64,000 nucleotides of DNA from Brenneria bubanii (GTDB taxonomy: Bacteria > Pseudomonadota > Gammaproteobacteria > Enterobacterales > Enterobacteriaceae), in contig NZ_JAKMAJ010000017.1 of the NCBI RefSeq assembly GCF_022378355.1, forward strand, positions 1-64,000, read 5' to 3'. Shown here in pieces: positions 54,950 to 64,000 of the stretch; within the stretch, counting starts at the first letter, position 1; every line of letters starts with the position of its first letter. Both the position numbers and the translations under genes were made by a program. The notes under the pieces are model-generated. The model was given only the letters and a program-made list of their open reading frames with translations, had not been told where the DNA came from and ran no database searches.

Positions 54950-55840
54950 TTACGCATTGCTGAAACCTAATGTGACATGTTTACAGCCGAGTTCAGCCAG
55001 AATAAGCCGCGAGGTTTCCCATTGTCTGATGGCGGCGTTACGTCGTTCGACCACCACCGCCCGGCGGATTGTCTGATGCCGCTCGCCGGCCAGATTCATC
55101 AGATTCAGCGCCACCTGCAAGGGAGGCAGGCCAGGATTAAACGCCGCATTTTCCGCATAGCGGCCGGCATAAATGTCGCCGCCGGCAGTTTCTAATGCGA
55201 CGCCGCTGATTGCCTGACTGTAGGGCGCGTGGCTGCGGTTGGCGGCGTCCAGTGCCGCAACGGATAAGGGATCGCTATCCGACAGCGTATCGGCGTGGTC
55301 GATTTCATCCATCAACCGCGTGCTGATGTTCAGGTCGCGGGGGCCGAACGAGTCGGGTAAATAATGACTGAGCAGCGCGGGCCGGCGTCCCGGTAACTGA
55401 ATACGCAACGCGGGAGCGGTGTTAAGTTCATTCATAAATTGCCGACAATGGCCGCACGGCGTGTAGTTGACCGTCACCGCGCTCAATCCGGGTTCGTTAC
55501 GCATCCAGGCGTGGCTGATGGCGCTTTGCTCCGCATGTACCGTTTGCTGTAGCTGCGCGCCGGCGAACTCCATATTGGCGCCGAAATAAAAATTACCGCT
55601 GACGCCCTGCGCGACGGCGCCTACATGAAAATGAGAGATAGGCGTTAGCGCGCAGGCGGCAGCCAGCGGCAATAGCGCAAAAGCCAGCGCGTTGGCGTCA
55701 AGCTGGCATGCATGACTTAACATCTCCACTTCGTCAGCGGTCAGCATGCCGGCAAAGTTTCGTCGGTCCAATATGGGGGGCAGCGCGGATTGCAATTGAA
55801 CCGGCAACGATTGAATCGCATCATTAAATCGTGGGTGCAT
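54950..55840 (-). CDS. cdd: Cytidine deaminase
   Basis: 296 residues, the long enterobacterial Cdd type. Zinc and catalytic motifs: [13 protein letters not shown] (HAE) and [14 protein letters not shown] (PCxxC). N- and C-terminal halves are both deaminase-like, the second lacking the catalytic residues. Deaminates cytidine and deoxycytidine. It lies downstream of yohJK, as in E. coli. Confidence 0.95.
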   Translation of the reverse strand: MHPRFNDAIQSLPVQLQSALPPILDRRNFAGMLTADEVEMLSHACQLDANALAFALLPLAAACALTPISHFHVGAVAQGVSGNFYFGANMEFAGAQLQQTVHAEQSAISHAWMRNEPGLSAVTVNYTPCGHCRQFMNELNTAPALRIQLPGRRPALLSHYLPDSFGPRDLNISTRLMDEIDHADTLSDSDPLSVAALDAANRSHAPYSQAISGVALETAGGDIYAGRYAENAAFNPGLPPLQVALNLMNLAGERHQTIRRAVVVERRNAAIRQWETSRLILAELGCKHVTLGFSNA

Positions 55841-56094
55841 GGCGGCTTACCTTTTGGTACCAGTCAGTGAACAGCATAATAGGAAGTTAATCAGTAATAA
55901 ATAGTGATATATATCTCGTTATTTATGCAATATATGAAACTCATATTCTTAACATGCGACTTTTATCAAAAATAAAACCGCTTTAGATCGGCGTTCGTTA
56001 TTTTTCGTATTTGGATAATGGCTGTAAGAAACCGATTTCAATAATTGCCGAACCAAAAGACAATGTCCTTTGATTCGGCCTGTAAGTGGCGGGC

Positions 56095-56790
56095 CTATTT
56101 AAAAAACGCGAGAAGAAGCGGGAAAATAAACGGCGCCAGCAGCGAGGTGATAATGCCGCAGATAACCAGCGCCAGCGAGCTGAACGCCCCTTCCTGAAAA
56201 TCCGCCTCGGCGCAGCGAGCGGTGCCTAAAGCATGTGACGCGGTACCCATAGACAGACCGCGCGCGGCTTTGGTTTTGATGCCAACACGATCAAACAGGC
56301 CATGGCCGACGACGGCGCCCACAATGCCGACAAAAATCACGCATACCGCACTGATGGCGGGAATACCGCCTATCGAACTGGCAACCGCCATGGCAATTGG
56401 CGTGGTGACGGATTTCGGCAAAACCGAGGCGGCGATTTCATTCGAGGCGCCCAGCCACAAGGCGACCAGCGTGCCTGAGACGATGGCGGCGACGCTGCCG
56501 ATAAAGCAGACGCTGATAATGGATTTCCAGCGCGCCCGAATCTGGTGCAGCTGTTCGTACAGCGGAAAAGCCAGTGCGACGACGGCCGGTTGCAGCAGAT
56601 TGTTGAGCACTTCGCTGCCTTTGAAATAGTGCTCATAAGGAATATGTAGCAGCAGCAACAGCGGAATAATTATCGCCATTGAAACCAGCAGCGGATTCAG
56701 CAGCGAAATTTTTGTCCAGACGGCCAGCCTGCGGGCGGCAAAAAAAACCAGCAGGGTAAGTGGCAATGACCACCAGATATACGCGAGCAT
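56095..56790 (-). CDS. yohK: YohK, LrgB-family membrane protein
   Basis: 231 residues with about seven membrane segments and the LrgB pattern KSVTTPIAMAVASSIGGIPA and GTASHALGTARCAEAD. The pair YohJ/YohK (LrgA/LrgB-like) is related to CidAB and PlsY-type exporters; a role in murein turnover or carboxylate export is debated. It abuts the yohJ stop. Confidence 0.9.
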   Translation of the reverse strand: MLAYIWWSLPLTLLVFFAARRLAVWTKISLLNPLLVSMAIIIPLLLLLHIPYEHYFKGSEVLNNLLQPAVVALAFPLYEQLHQIRARWKSIISVCFIGSVAAIVSGTLVALWLGASNEIAASVLPKSVTTPIAMAVASSIGGIPAISAVCVIFVGIVGAVVGHGLFDRVGIKTKAARGLSMGTASHALGTARCAEADFQEGAFSSLALVICGIITSLLAPFIFPLLLAFFK

Positions 56791-57197
56791 TATTCTTTAT
56801 CCTCAGGCCGTTCGTTTTCGCCGCCGATGGCGTGTTCGCGCTGCATAAGCTGGGTGCTGAAGCCGACGACGAGCATGACAAAAAAGGTGCTGACCAGACA
56901 AGAGATGACGATCGGACCAAACTGTTGGCTAAGCAGATCGTAATAATTCATCACGCCTACGCCGATCGGTACAAACAGCATCGCCATATGGCGAATAAAC
57001 AGATGACAGCCGGGTTTAACCCAGTCTGACGGCAAGATTTGCGAAGCGAGGAGAGCAAATAAAATAAGCATGCCAATGATGCTGCCCGGGATAACAATCG
57101 GCAGTAACGCGGATATCGCATTGCCTGCGTACAGACAGAGATAAATCAATGCGAAAGCACGTAAATACCGCCAGCAAAGGGTGATCGTATTACGCAT
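56790..57197 (-). CDS. yohJ: YohJ, LrgA-family membrane protein
   Basis: 135 residues from ATG 57197, close to the E. coli length; the frame is open 11 codons further. Four membrane segments: [55 protein letters not shown] and [18 protein letters not shown]. Co-transcribed with yohK. Confidence 0.88.
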   Translation of the reverse strand: MRNTITLCWRYLRAFALIYLCLYAGNAISALLPIVIPGSIIGMLILFALLASQILPSDWVKPGCHLFIRHMAMLFVPIGVGVMNYYDLLSQQFGPIVISCLVSTFFVMLVVGFSTQLMQREHAIGGENERPEDKE

Positions 57198-57314
57198 GGG
57201 AAAGTCCTGATTAACTGATGGGACAATCATAACCCTAATGGAATTAGTGTGCCACCGATCACAAGTTTTCCTGATTCGCCAACTTAACGGCGGCGCGAAT
57301 ACGCGATGTCCGGA

Positions 57315-58607
57315 TCAGTCGTTAAATAAACGGCGATCGCAGACCGCTTCCCCGACTGCATCGGTTAGCCGTTGCAACTGCGCTGGCTGAATTATATAAG
57401 GCGGCATCAGATAAATGAGTTTGCCGAATGGGCGAATCCACACCCCGCGCTCAACGAAAAAGTGTTGTAAGCGCGCCATATTGACCGAATGCCTCATTTC
57501 CACGACGCCAATCGCCCCCAGTACCCGCACATCCGCTACTGTTGGCGCCGCGCTTAACGGCGTCAGCGCCTGTCGTAATTGCCGCTCGATAGACGCGACC
57601 TGCTGCGGCCAGCGATTCTCCGCCAGCAGCGACAGACTGGCGTTGGCTGCCGCGCAGGCCAGCGGATTGCCCATAAAGGTCGGGCCGTGCATAAAACAGC
57701 CAGCCGCGCCGTTGCTGATGGTTTCCGCCACTTGCCGGGTGGTGAGCGTGGCGGAGAGGGTCAGGTATCCGCCGGTCAGCGCTTTGCCCAGGCACATAAT
57801 GTCCGGCGTGATGCCCGCGTGTTCGCAGGCAAACAGCTTGCCGGTACGGCCGAAACCGGTGGCGATCTCGTCGGCAATCAGCAGAAGGTTGTACTGGTCG
57901 CAAAGTTCCCGTACCCGCTGCAGATAGCGCGGGTGATAAAAGCGCATGCCGCCGGCGCCCTGTACGATGGGTTCCAGCACAATCGCCGCTATCTGTGCTG
58001 CCTGCTCCGCCAGCAGGCTATGCAGCGGCGCGATATCCTTTTCGTCCCAATCGCCATCGAATCGGCAGTTGGGCGCGTCAACGAACAGATGTTCGGGCAG
58101 ATAGCCCTGATACAAACTGTGCATCGAATTTTGCGGGTCGCACACCGACATTGCGCCAAAGGTATCGCCATGATAGCCGTGGCGCAGCGTCAGAAAGCGT
58201 TGTCGATATTGGCCGCGGGCCTGCCAGTACTGCAACGCCATTTTCAACGCCACCTCGACGGCGACGGAGCCGGAATCCGCCAGAAACACGCATTCCAGCG
58301 CCTCGGGCGCGATCGTCACCAGTTGTCGACAAAGCGCCACCGCCTGTGGATGCGTGATGCCGCCGAACATCACGTGCGACATCTGCGCCATCTGCCGCTG
58401 AAGCGCCTGATTGATGACCGGATGGTTATAACCGTGGATCGCCGCCCACCAGGAGGACATGCCATCGATCAAGCGGCGTCCGTCGTCAAGCTGAAGCTCG
58501 GCGCCCTGCGCCGATACCACCGGATAGCAGGGGAGCGGTTGGGTCATTGAGGTATAGGGATGCCAGATGTGGCGCTGGTCGAAAGCGAGGTCTTCAGGGG
58601 TCATCAT
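57315..58607 (-). CDS. bioA: BioA, DAPA aminotransferase
   Basis: 430 residues; start at 58607, with a second ATG at 58604 that may be the true one. [32 protein letters not shown]-type core, [31 protein letters not shown] and [16 protein letters not shown] with the PLP lysine. Converts KAPA to DAPA with S-adenosylmethionine as amino donor. Divergent from bioB across the BirA operator. Confidence 0.95.
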   Translation of the reverse strand: MMTPEDLAFDQRHIWHPYTSMTQPLPCYPVVSAQGAELQLDDGRRLIDGMSSWWAAIHGYNHPVINQALQRQMAQMSHVMFGGITHPQAVALCRQLVTIAPEALECVFLADSGSVAVEVALKMALQYWQARGQYRQRFLTLRHGYHGDTFGAMSVCDPQNSMHSLYQGYLPEHLFVDAPNCRFDGDWDEKDIAPLHSLLAEQAAQIAAIVLEPIVQGAGGMRFYHPRYLQRVRELCDQYNLLLIADEIATGFGRTGKLFACEHAGITPDIMCLGKALTGGYLTLSATLTTRQVAETISNGAAGCFMHGPTFMGNPLACAAANASLSLLAENRWPQQVASIERQLRQALTPLSAAPTVADVRVLGAIGVVEMRHSVNMARLQHFFVERGVWIRPFGKLIYLMPPYIIQPAQLQRLTDAVGEAVCDRRLFND

Positions 58608-58611
58608 GATG

Positions 58612-58647
58612 TTCGTAAACTAAAATGGTGTTGAGTTGGTTGACAGT
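58612..58647. promoter_or_regulatory. BirA (biotin repressor) operator
   Basis: Half sites TTCGTAAACT (58612-58621) and GGTTGACAGT (58638-58647) with a 16-base spacer match the enterobacterial consensus TTGTAAACC-N15/16-GGTTTACAA, with a few changes. Located between divergent bioA and bioB. Biotinoyl-5'-AMP-bound BirA should repress both directions. Confidence 0.8.
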
Positions 58648-58698
58648 ATAGAGGGTTAATTTAAACTGACGAAGTGTTTTTATTTTGGAGATGCCGCC

Positions 58699-59739
58699 AT
58701 GGCTGACCGCATTCACTGGACGCTTGAGCAAGCGCAAACCCTTTTTGATAAGCCTTTTCTGGAACTGATGTTTGAAGCCCAGCAGGTTCACCGCCGGCAC
58801 TTTGATCCGCGACAGGTACAGGTCAGTACGCTGCTGTCGATCAAGACCGGCGCCTGTCCCGAGGACTGTAAATACTGTCCGCAGAGCTCCCGCTACCATA
58901 CGGGAATTGAAACCGAGCGGCTGATGCAGGTGGAGCAGGTTCTGGCGTCGGCGCGTCAGGCGAAGGCCGCCGGTTCGACCCGTTTTTGCATGGGCGCCGC
59001 CTGGAAAAATCCGCATGAGCGCGATATGCCCTATCTGGAAAAAATGGTGCAGGGCGTCAAAGCGCTGGGGATGGAAACCTGTATGACGCTGGGAACCCTG
59101 AATGACGATCAGGCCGACCGTTTAGCATCGGCGGGGCTGGATTTTTATAATCATAACCTGGATACCTCGCCGGAGTTTTACGGCAACATCATTACCACCC
59201 GTAGCTACCAGGAACGGCTGGATACCTTGGATAAGGTGCGCACCGCCGGTATTAAAGTGTGCTCCGGCGGCATTGTCGGTCTGGGGGAAACGGTGAGCGA
59301 TCGGGCGGGATTGCTGGTGCAGTTGGCGAATTTGCCCAAACCGCCTGAAAGCGTGCCGATTAATATGCTGGTCAAGGTAAAAGGCACGCCGCTGGCGGAT
59401 AACGATGATGTCGATCCCTTTGATTTTATCCGCACCATCGCTGTTGCGCGCATCATGATGCCGACGTCATATGTGCGCTTATCGGCCGGGCGCGAGCAGA
59501 TGAACGAGCAGACGCAGGCGATGTGTTTTATGGCCGGCGCCAATTCCATTTTCTATGGCTGCAAGCTCCTGACTACCCCTAATCCGAAAGAAGATAAAGA
59601 CCTGATGCTGTTTAGCAAGCTGGGGCTGAATCCGCAGCAGACCGCCACAGAATACGGAGATAATCAGCAACAGCAGCGGTTAACGCAGCAGCTAACCACG
59701 CATGCCGATACGGAGCAGTTCTACAATGCCGCCGTATAA
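58699..59739 (+). CDS. bioB: BioB, biotin synthase
   Basis: 346 residues, a radical SAM enzyme: [16 protein letters not shown] carries the Cys-x3-Cys-x2-Cys cluster site, followed by [22 protein letters not shown] and GGIVGLGET. It inserts sulfur into dethiobiotin. First gene of bioBFCD. Confidence 0.97.
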   Translation: MADRIHWTLEQAQTLFDKPFLELMFEAQQVHRRHFDPRQVQVSTLLSIKTGACPEDCKYCPQSSRYHTGIETERLMQVEQVLASARQAKAAGSTRFCMGAAWKNPHERDMPYLEKMVQGVKALGMETCMTLGTLNDDQADRLASAGLDFYNHNLDTSPEFYGNIITTRSYQERLDTLDKVRTAGIKVCSGGIVGLGETVSDRAGLLVQLANLPKPPESVPINMLVKVKGTPLADNDDVDPFDFIRTIAVARIMMPTSYVRLSAGREQMNEQTQAMCFMAGANSIFYGCKLLTTPNPKEDKDLMLFSKLGLNPQQTATEYGDNQQQQRLTQQLTTHADTEQFYNAAV

Positions 59740-59784
59740 GAACCGCCGTGCGGAGAAGGCGCGCAAACATCGACGGGCCGACTT

Positions 59785-60933
59785 GTGAGTTGGCAGCGGC
59801 GTATTGCTCAGGCGCTGGAAAAACGGCGCGCGGAGGATGCCTACCGCACCCGCCAGGCGAATCAGGGCGGCAATGGACGCTGGCTGGAACTGGACGGGCG
59901 GCGTTACCTTAACTTCGCCAGCAATGACTATCTGGGACTGAGTCGTCATCCCGATATTATTCAGGCCTGGCGGCAGGGAGCCGAGCGCTACGGCGTGGGC
60001 AGCGGCGGTTCCGGACACGTCACCGGCTATACCGACGCCCACGAGCGACTGGAGCGACAGCTGGCCGATTGGCTGGGCTACCCGCGGGCGCTGCTGTTTA
60101 TCTCCGGCTATGCGGCGAATCAGGCGGTGGTGGCGGCCTTGACGCAGCCGGGCGATCGCATTCTGGCCGATAAACTGAGCCATGCCTCGCTGCTGGAGGC
60201 CGCCGCGCACTCGCCGGCCACCTTGCGCCGCTTTTCGCACAATGATGATAACGCCTTGAGACAACTGCTGGAAAAGCCCGCGCAGGGACAGACGCTGGCG
60301 GTAACCGAAGGGGTGTTCAGCATGGATGGCGATACCGCGCCGCTGCCGCGCCTGCAGGCGTTGTGCCGCGATCGCGGCGCCTGGCTGATGGTGGATGACG
60401 CCCATGGCATCGGTGTACTGGGAGAGGAAGGCCGGGGAAGCTGTTGGCTGCAGGGCGTGAGGCCCGAGCTGTTGATCGTCACCTTCGGCAAGGCCTTTGG
60501 CGTCAGCGGCGCCGCCGTACTCTGCGATCAGCCGCTGGCGGAGTACCTGTTACAATTCGCCCGCCATTTGATTTACAGCACCGCCATGCCCGCGGCGCAG
60601 GCCTGCGCGTTGAGCGCCGCGCACGGCTGTATTCGCCGGGGCGAGGAACGGCGTGCGGCGTTACGGCGCAATATCGATCTGTTTCGCGCCGGGTGCGACG
60701 GCACATCCTTTCAACTGATGAATTCGCATTGCGCCATTCAACCGCTGCTGGTCGGCGACAACGCGCGTGCGCTGTCGTTAATGACGCGTATTCGCGAGCA
60801 GGGCGTGTGGGTTAGCGCCATGCGTCCGCCGACGGTTCCCCCCGGCAGCGCCCGTCTGCGAATCACGCTGACGGCGGCGCACCGGCCGGACGATATCGAA
60901 CGACTGCTGACGGTGCTGCGCCATGCTGACTGA
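59785..60933 (+). CDS. bioF: BioF, KAPA synthase
   Basis: 382 residues from a GTG start. PLP enzyme of the alpha-oxoamine synthase family: [43 protein letters not shown] and [11 protein letters not shown] with the PLP lysine. Condenses pimeloyl thioester and alanine. Compare the cluster ALAS at 29751-30983, which belongs to the same superfamily but to the ALAS branch. Confidence 0.96.
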   Translation: MSWQRRIAQALEKRRAEDAYRTRQANQGGNGRWLELDGRRYLNFASNDYLGLSRHPDIIQAWRQGAERYGVGSGGSGHVTGYTDAHERLERQLADWLGYPRALLFISGYAANQAVVAALTQPGDRILADKLSHASLLEAAAHSPATLRRFSHNDDNALRQLLEKPAQGQTLAVTEGVFSMDGDTAPLPRLQALCRDRGAWLMVDDAHGIGVLGEEGRGSCWLQGVRPELLIVTFGKAFGVSGAAVLCDQPLAEYLLQFARHLIYSTAMPAAQACALSAAHGCIRRGEERRAALRRNIDLFRAGCDGTSFQLMNSHCAIQPLLVGDNARALSLMTRIREQGVWVSAMRPPTVPPGSARLRITLTAAHRPDDIERLLTVLRHAD

Positions 60934-61681
60934 TGTACACGACAAGCGGGCGATAGCCCGCGCTTTTGGCCGGGCCGCCGGCAGTTATGACCAATTTGCC
61001 GCGCTGCAGCGCGCCAGCGGCGAACGATTACTCAACATGATCGCCGCTCACCAGGGGGCGCGGGTGCTGGATGCCGGCTGCGGCACCGGATATTTCAGCC
61101 GACGCTGGCAGCAATTGGGTAAGACGGTGACGGCGCTGGATTTGTCTGCCGACATGCTGGCCCATGCGTCTGAACGGCAGTCCGCCGCGCGTTATCTGCT
61201 GGGGGATATCGAAAATCTGCCGCTGGCGGACAGCAGCGTGGATATCAGCTACAGCAATCTGGCGGTTCAGTGGTGTGATTCGCTGCCCGCGGCGCTGGCG
61301 GAGCTGCATCGGGTGACTCGCGCCGGCGGCGCGATCGCCTTTTCGACGCTGGCCGAGGGATCCTTGATCGAGCTGGCGCAGGCCTGGCGCCGTCTTGATG
61401 GTTCTCGCCGGGTTAATCGCTTTCTGCCCGTCGATGCGATTGATGGCGCCTGCCGGCCTTATCGTTACCGGCTTCATCAGGAACGGCTGACCTGTCGCTT
61501 TCCCGATGTACTGGCCGTCCTGAAGTCGCTAAAAGGCATTGGCGCCACCTGGCTGCATCAGCCGCGCGCGCCGGGGTTGCTCAGCCGCGCGCGCCTGAAT
61601 GCGCTGTCGTCGGCGTATCCGCAGCAGGATGGATATCCGCTGAGCTATCAACTGGTTTATGGAGTCATTTATCGTGATTAA
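60923..61681 (+). CDS. bioC: BioC, malonyl-ACP methyltransferase
   Basis: 252 residues: an SAM-binding fold with [15 protein letters not shown] (motif I) and [10 protein letters not shown]. Starts the pimelate branch of biotin synthesis by masking malonyl-ACP as a methyl ester. Overlaps bioF by 11 bases and bioD by 8. Confidence 0.94.
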   Translation: MLTDVHDKRAIARAFGRAAGSYDQFAALQRASGERLLNMIAAHQGARVLDAGCGTGYFSRRWQQLGKTVTALDLSADMLAHASERQSAARYLLGDIENLPLADSSVDISYSNLAVQWCDSLPAALAELHRVTRAGGAIAFSTLAEGSLIELAQAWRRLDGSRRVNRFLPVDAIDGACRPYRYRLHQERLTCRFPDVLAVLKSLKGIGATWLHQPRAPGLLSRARLNALSSAYPQQDGYPLSYQLVYGVIYRD

Positions 61682-62354
61682 ACGCTGGTTTGTAACGGGA
61701 ACGGATACCGAGGTCGGTAAAACCATCGCCAGCAGCGCGCTGTTGCAGGCGGCGAATCGCGCTGGATACCGTACCGCGGGGTACAAGCCGGTAGCTTCCG
61801 GTTGTGAAGTCACCCCGTTAGGGATACGTAACGGCGATGCGCTGTCGCTGCAGGCCAATAGCGGCGTACGGCTGGACTATCAGAGCGTCAACCCGCTGGC
61901 GTTCGTCGAGCCGACGTCGCCTCACATCGTCAGCGCGGCCGAGCAGCGGCCTATCCGGCTGTCTGCGCTTTCCGCCGGACTGCGGGCGTTGGAGGAACAG
62001 GCTGACTGGCTGTTGGTGGAGGGCGCCGGCGGTTGGCTGACGCCGTTGTCCGAACAAGACACTTTCGCTGACTGGGTGGCGCAAGAACAGCTGCCCGTTA
62101 TTCTGGTGGTCGGCATTAAGCTCGGCTGCATTAACCATGCGTTGCTGACCGCCAATGCCATCAGACAGTCGGGACTGATGCTCAGCGGTTGGATCGCCAA
62201 CGATATTATGCCGCCGGGGAGACGGCATCAGGAGTATCTGAGCAGCCTGCAGCAGCGTCTGCCGGCGCCAATGCTGGGGGAAATTCCCCATCTGCCCGAT
62301 CCGCTGACGCGGAATTTAGGCCAGTATATCGATCTGACGCGGCTGGTGGCGTAA
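61674..62354 (+). CDS. bioD: BioD, dethiobiotin synthetase
   Basis: 226 residues from a GTG at 61674 within the end of bioC; GGAG lies upstream and the resulting N-terminus [20 protein letters not shown] matches the family, although an ATG at 61659 is also in frame. P-loop GTDTEVGKT; VEGAGGWLTPL. ATP-dependent ring closure giving dethiobiotin. Confidence 0.95.
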   Translation: MIKRWFVTGTDTEVGKTIASSALLQAANRAGYRTAGYKPVASGCEVTPLGIRNGDALSLQANSGVRLDYQSVNPLAFVEPTSPHIVSAAEQRPIRLSALSAGLRALEEQADWLLVEGAGGWLTPLSEQDTFADWVAQEQLPVILVVGIKLGCINHALLTANAIRQSGLMLSGWIANDIMPPGRRHQEYLSSLQQRLPAPMLGEIPHLPDPLTRNLGQYIDLTRLVA

Positions 62355-63158
62355 CGAAACGCCGCGATATCCCCATGGACGAAAAAGGAGAGGGCGATAA
62401 TGGCATATATTGATTGTCATCTCCTATTGATAATTAGCTTCGTATTTATTACATTTCGGGAGAAAAAATTAGCCTAAAAAACCTATTTAGCCCTTGACAG
62501 CACTGACTTCTCGCTAATTTCACCCTTCCCGCCTTTATCATTTTCAGCCGCATATTTATCAGATAAATTGCAGAAAAAAAATGAAGAAAATACCTATACG
62601 TGTTGCCGTTAGATGACGGTAGTATTTCGGCAGCGCAGAGCGGATGCGGGGTTGTGGGAGTTATCCACTATTTCTGTGGATAACTGTGTGCATTAGAGAT
62701 AGAAAAACCTAGCCAGGCTAGAGCTGACGCGGCTCGCCGCCAGGTTGGCGTTATTCTCTGCTTTTTGCTTAACTCTTTCCAAATCATCGTGTTATTTAAA
62801 AGCAAGCCCCCGCAACGCCGATGCGGCGTCATTGGATAAATTAACGACAAAAAATACACAGATATAGTTAGCGAAATAATTTATCTGGGGATAAATAATG
62901 ACGGACATTAACGATGATTAAAAAATCGTCGAGCGCGATGTCAAACCCAGCCTGGCTGGCGGCTGACCATAAAAAGAGAACCCGAGGAGGATGAATCACC
63001 CCTTTAGATGATAATTCTCTTGATGCTGTTTTTATACCCAGTATCATGGAGGTGGCAAAGTCGGTGATTGATTCCCATAATACCTTGTGTGTCAATGTTT
63101 GCCGTCCGGTTCCATTCATTTGCCATCCGGCAGCCATCCAAGAGAAACGTATTCAACT
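62355..63158. other. Long bioD-uvrB intergenic region
   Basis: About 800 bases, with strongly AT-rich parts near 62400-62600. It contains the paired DnaA-like boxes at 62659-62685. A minus-strand frame at 62868-63137 (90 codons) is open but not recognisable and has no ribosome-binding site. I did not find a clear LexA box, although uvrB is usually SOS-regulated. Confidence 0.5.
62659..62685. promoter_or_regulatory. Paired DnaA-like boxes upstream of uvrB
   Basis: AGTTATCCAC (62659-62668) and GTGGATAACT (62676-62685) form a perfect 10-bp inverted repeat with a 7-base spacer. Its minus strand gives TTATCCACA (62675-62683 reversed), a perfect DnaA box, facing the near-match TTATCCACT. A DnaA-binding site near the uvrB promoter is known in E. 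coli, so this is likely conserved. Confidence 0.7.
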
Positions 63159-64000
63159 ATGAGTAAAGTATTCAAACTGAATTCCGAATTTAAACCAGCG
63201 GGCGATCAGCCGGAAGCCATTCGTCGTTTAAAGGAAGGGTTAGAGGATGGGTTGGCGCATCAGACGCTGCTGGGGGTAACCGGCTCCGGGAAAACATTCA
63301 CCATTGCTAATGTGATCGCCGATCTTAATCGGCCAACGATGGTGCTGGCGCCCAACAAGACGCTGGCCGCCCAGCTTTATGGCGAAATGAAGGCGTTCTT
63401 CCCCGATAACGCGGTGGAATATTTTGTCTCCTACTACGACTACTATCAACCGGAAGCCTATGTGCCGAGCTCCGATACCTTTATCGAAAAGGACGCGTCG
63501 GTTAACGAACATATCGAACAGATGCGGCTTTCGGCGACAAAGGCGATGCTGGAGCGGCGCGACGTGGTGGTGGTCGCCTCGGTTTCCGCCATTTACGGTC
63601 TGGGCGATCCCGATCTGTATCTGAAGATGATGCTGCACCTGACGCAAGGGATGATTATCGATCAACGCGCGATTTTACGCCGGCTGTCTGAGCTGCAATA
63701 TACCCGTAACGATCAGGCTTTTCAGCGCGGGACCTTTCGTGTTCGCGGTGAAGTGATTGATATTTTTCCGGCCGAATCGGACGATGTGGCGTTGCGCGTC
63801 GAACTGTTTGATGAAGAGGTTGAACGCCTGTCGCTGTTTGATCCTTTAACCGGGCAGGTTATGCAGACCTTGCCGCGTTATACCATCTACCCTAAAACGC
63901 ACTACGTCACGCCGCGCGAGCGTATTCTACAGGCGATGGAAGATATCAAGGTGGAACTGGCCGATCGCCGCAAGGTGCTGCTGGCGAACAACAAGCTGGT
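63159..64000 (+). CDS. uvrB: UvrB, excinuclease ABC subunit B (cut by window end)
   Basis: The first 280 codons from ATG 63159; the gene continues past the window. [19 protein letters not shown]-loop [24 protein letters not shown] and the beta-hairpin region [19 protein letters not shown] match UvrB. It verifies DNA damage and hands it to UvrC in nucleotide excision repair. Confidence 0.97.
   Translation, partial: MSKVFKLNSEFKPAGDQPEAIRRLKEGLEDGLAHQTLLGVTGSGKTFTIANVIADLNRPTMVLAPNKTLAAQLYGEMKAFFPDNAVEYFVSYYDYYQPEAYVPSSDTFIEKDASVNEHIEQMRLSATKAMLERRDVVVVASVSAIYGLGDPDLYLKMMLHLTQGMIIDQRAILRRLSELQYTRNDQAFQRGTFRVRGEVIDIFPAESDDVALRVELFDEEVERLSLFDPLTGQVMQTLPRYTIYPKTHYVTPRERILQAMEDIKVELADRRKVLLANNKL

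Noticed and set aside
57579-58550. Plus-strand frame of 323 codons opposite bioA
   Set aside because: It is antisense to a well-conserved bioA gene; its composition and lack of motifs mark it as a shadow.
62868-63137. Minus-strand frame of 90 codons upstream of uvrB
   Set aside because: No ribosome-binding site, no recognisable domain, and it lies in the expected uvrB promoter region.
1-64000. CRISPR array or cas genes
   Set aside because: No regularly spaced direct repeats and no Cas-like proteins were seen anywhere in the window.

Overview
The window looks like chromosomal DNA of an enterobacterium (Enterobacterales), most likely a Pectobacteriaceae member such as Brenneria or a relative. 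Support comes from core gene order: the tRNA-Ser(CGA)/mtfA/tRNA-Asn(GTT) block, moeB-moeA next to gsiABCD, yohJ-yohK-cdd, and bioA divergent from bioBFCD followed by uvrB. The genus is an inference from gene content only.

Positions 1-6200 hold accessory cargo: the tail of an IS3-family element, an ArdC-type antirestriction protein, a decayed IS3 relic, a large DUF4209 protein with a HEPN-like RNQLAH motif, a DUF4238 protein and a small protein with a transglutaminase-like Cys/His/Asp pattern. Positions 6210-24617 are the backbone of an integrative conjugative element (ICE). It is read almost entirely on the minus strand: regulators, virB1, virB2, fused virB3-virB4, virB5, eexN, virB6, virB7-like, virB8-virB11, a lipoprotein, trbM, a microcin-C-immunity-type peptidase, a repeat-rich non-coding region that is the best oriT candidate, then the MobB coupling protein and the MobC relaxase. 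A P4-type tyrosine recombinase (33032-34294) lies beside the 3' end of tRNA-Asn, the insertion site.

Positions 25066-31997 are the most interesting part. Between the transfer genes and the integrase sits a compact, AT-richer five-gene operon with a divergent MmyB-like regulator. It encodes a 5-aminolevulinate-synthase (ALAS)-type enzyme, a GNAT acetyltransferase, a Gfo/Idh/MocA oxidoreductase, an AsnB-type glutamine amidotransferase and an MFS exporter. This is the enzyme set expected for an alaremycin/primocarcin-type compound: a serine-derived, N-acetylated, dehydrated ALA mimic with an optional carboxamide. The ALAS has Ser (residue 80) where glycine-specific ALAS enzymes have Thr (Thr83 in Rhodobacter), which fits serine as substrate. 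A mobile antimetabolite cluster of this kind in an enterobacterium is the main proposal of this annotation. To its right lie gene relics (a paralogue of the ICE regulator-like gene, a second integrase, an MFS tail) that record earlier insertions.

Positions 34457-64000 are mainly core chromosome: tRNAs, mtfA, small stress or immunity-like genes, an AEC transporter, a Cache-GGDEF diguanylate cyclase, a YegS-like lipid kinase, a nitroreductase, molybdenum cofactor genes moeA and moeB, the glutathione importer gsiABCD, NAD-malic enzyme, cytidine deaminase with yohJK, the biotin operon with a BirA-type operator, and the start of uvrB preceded by paired DnaA-like boxes.
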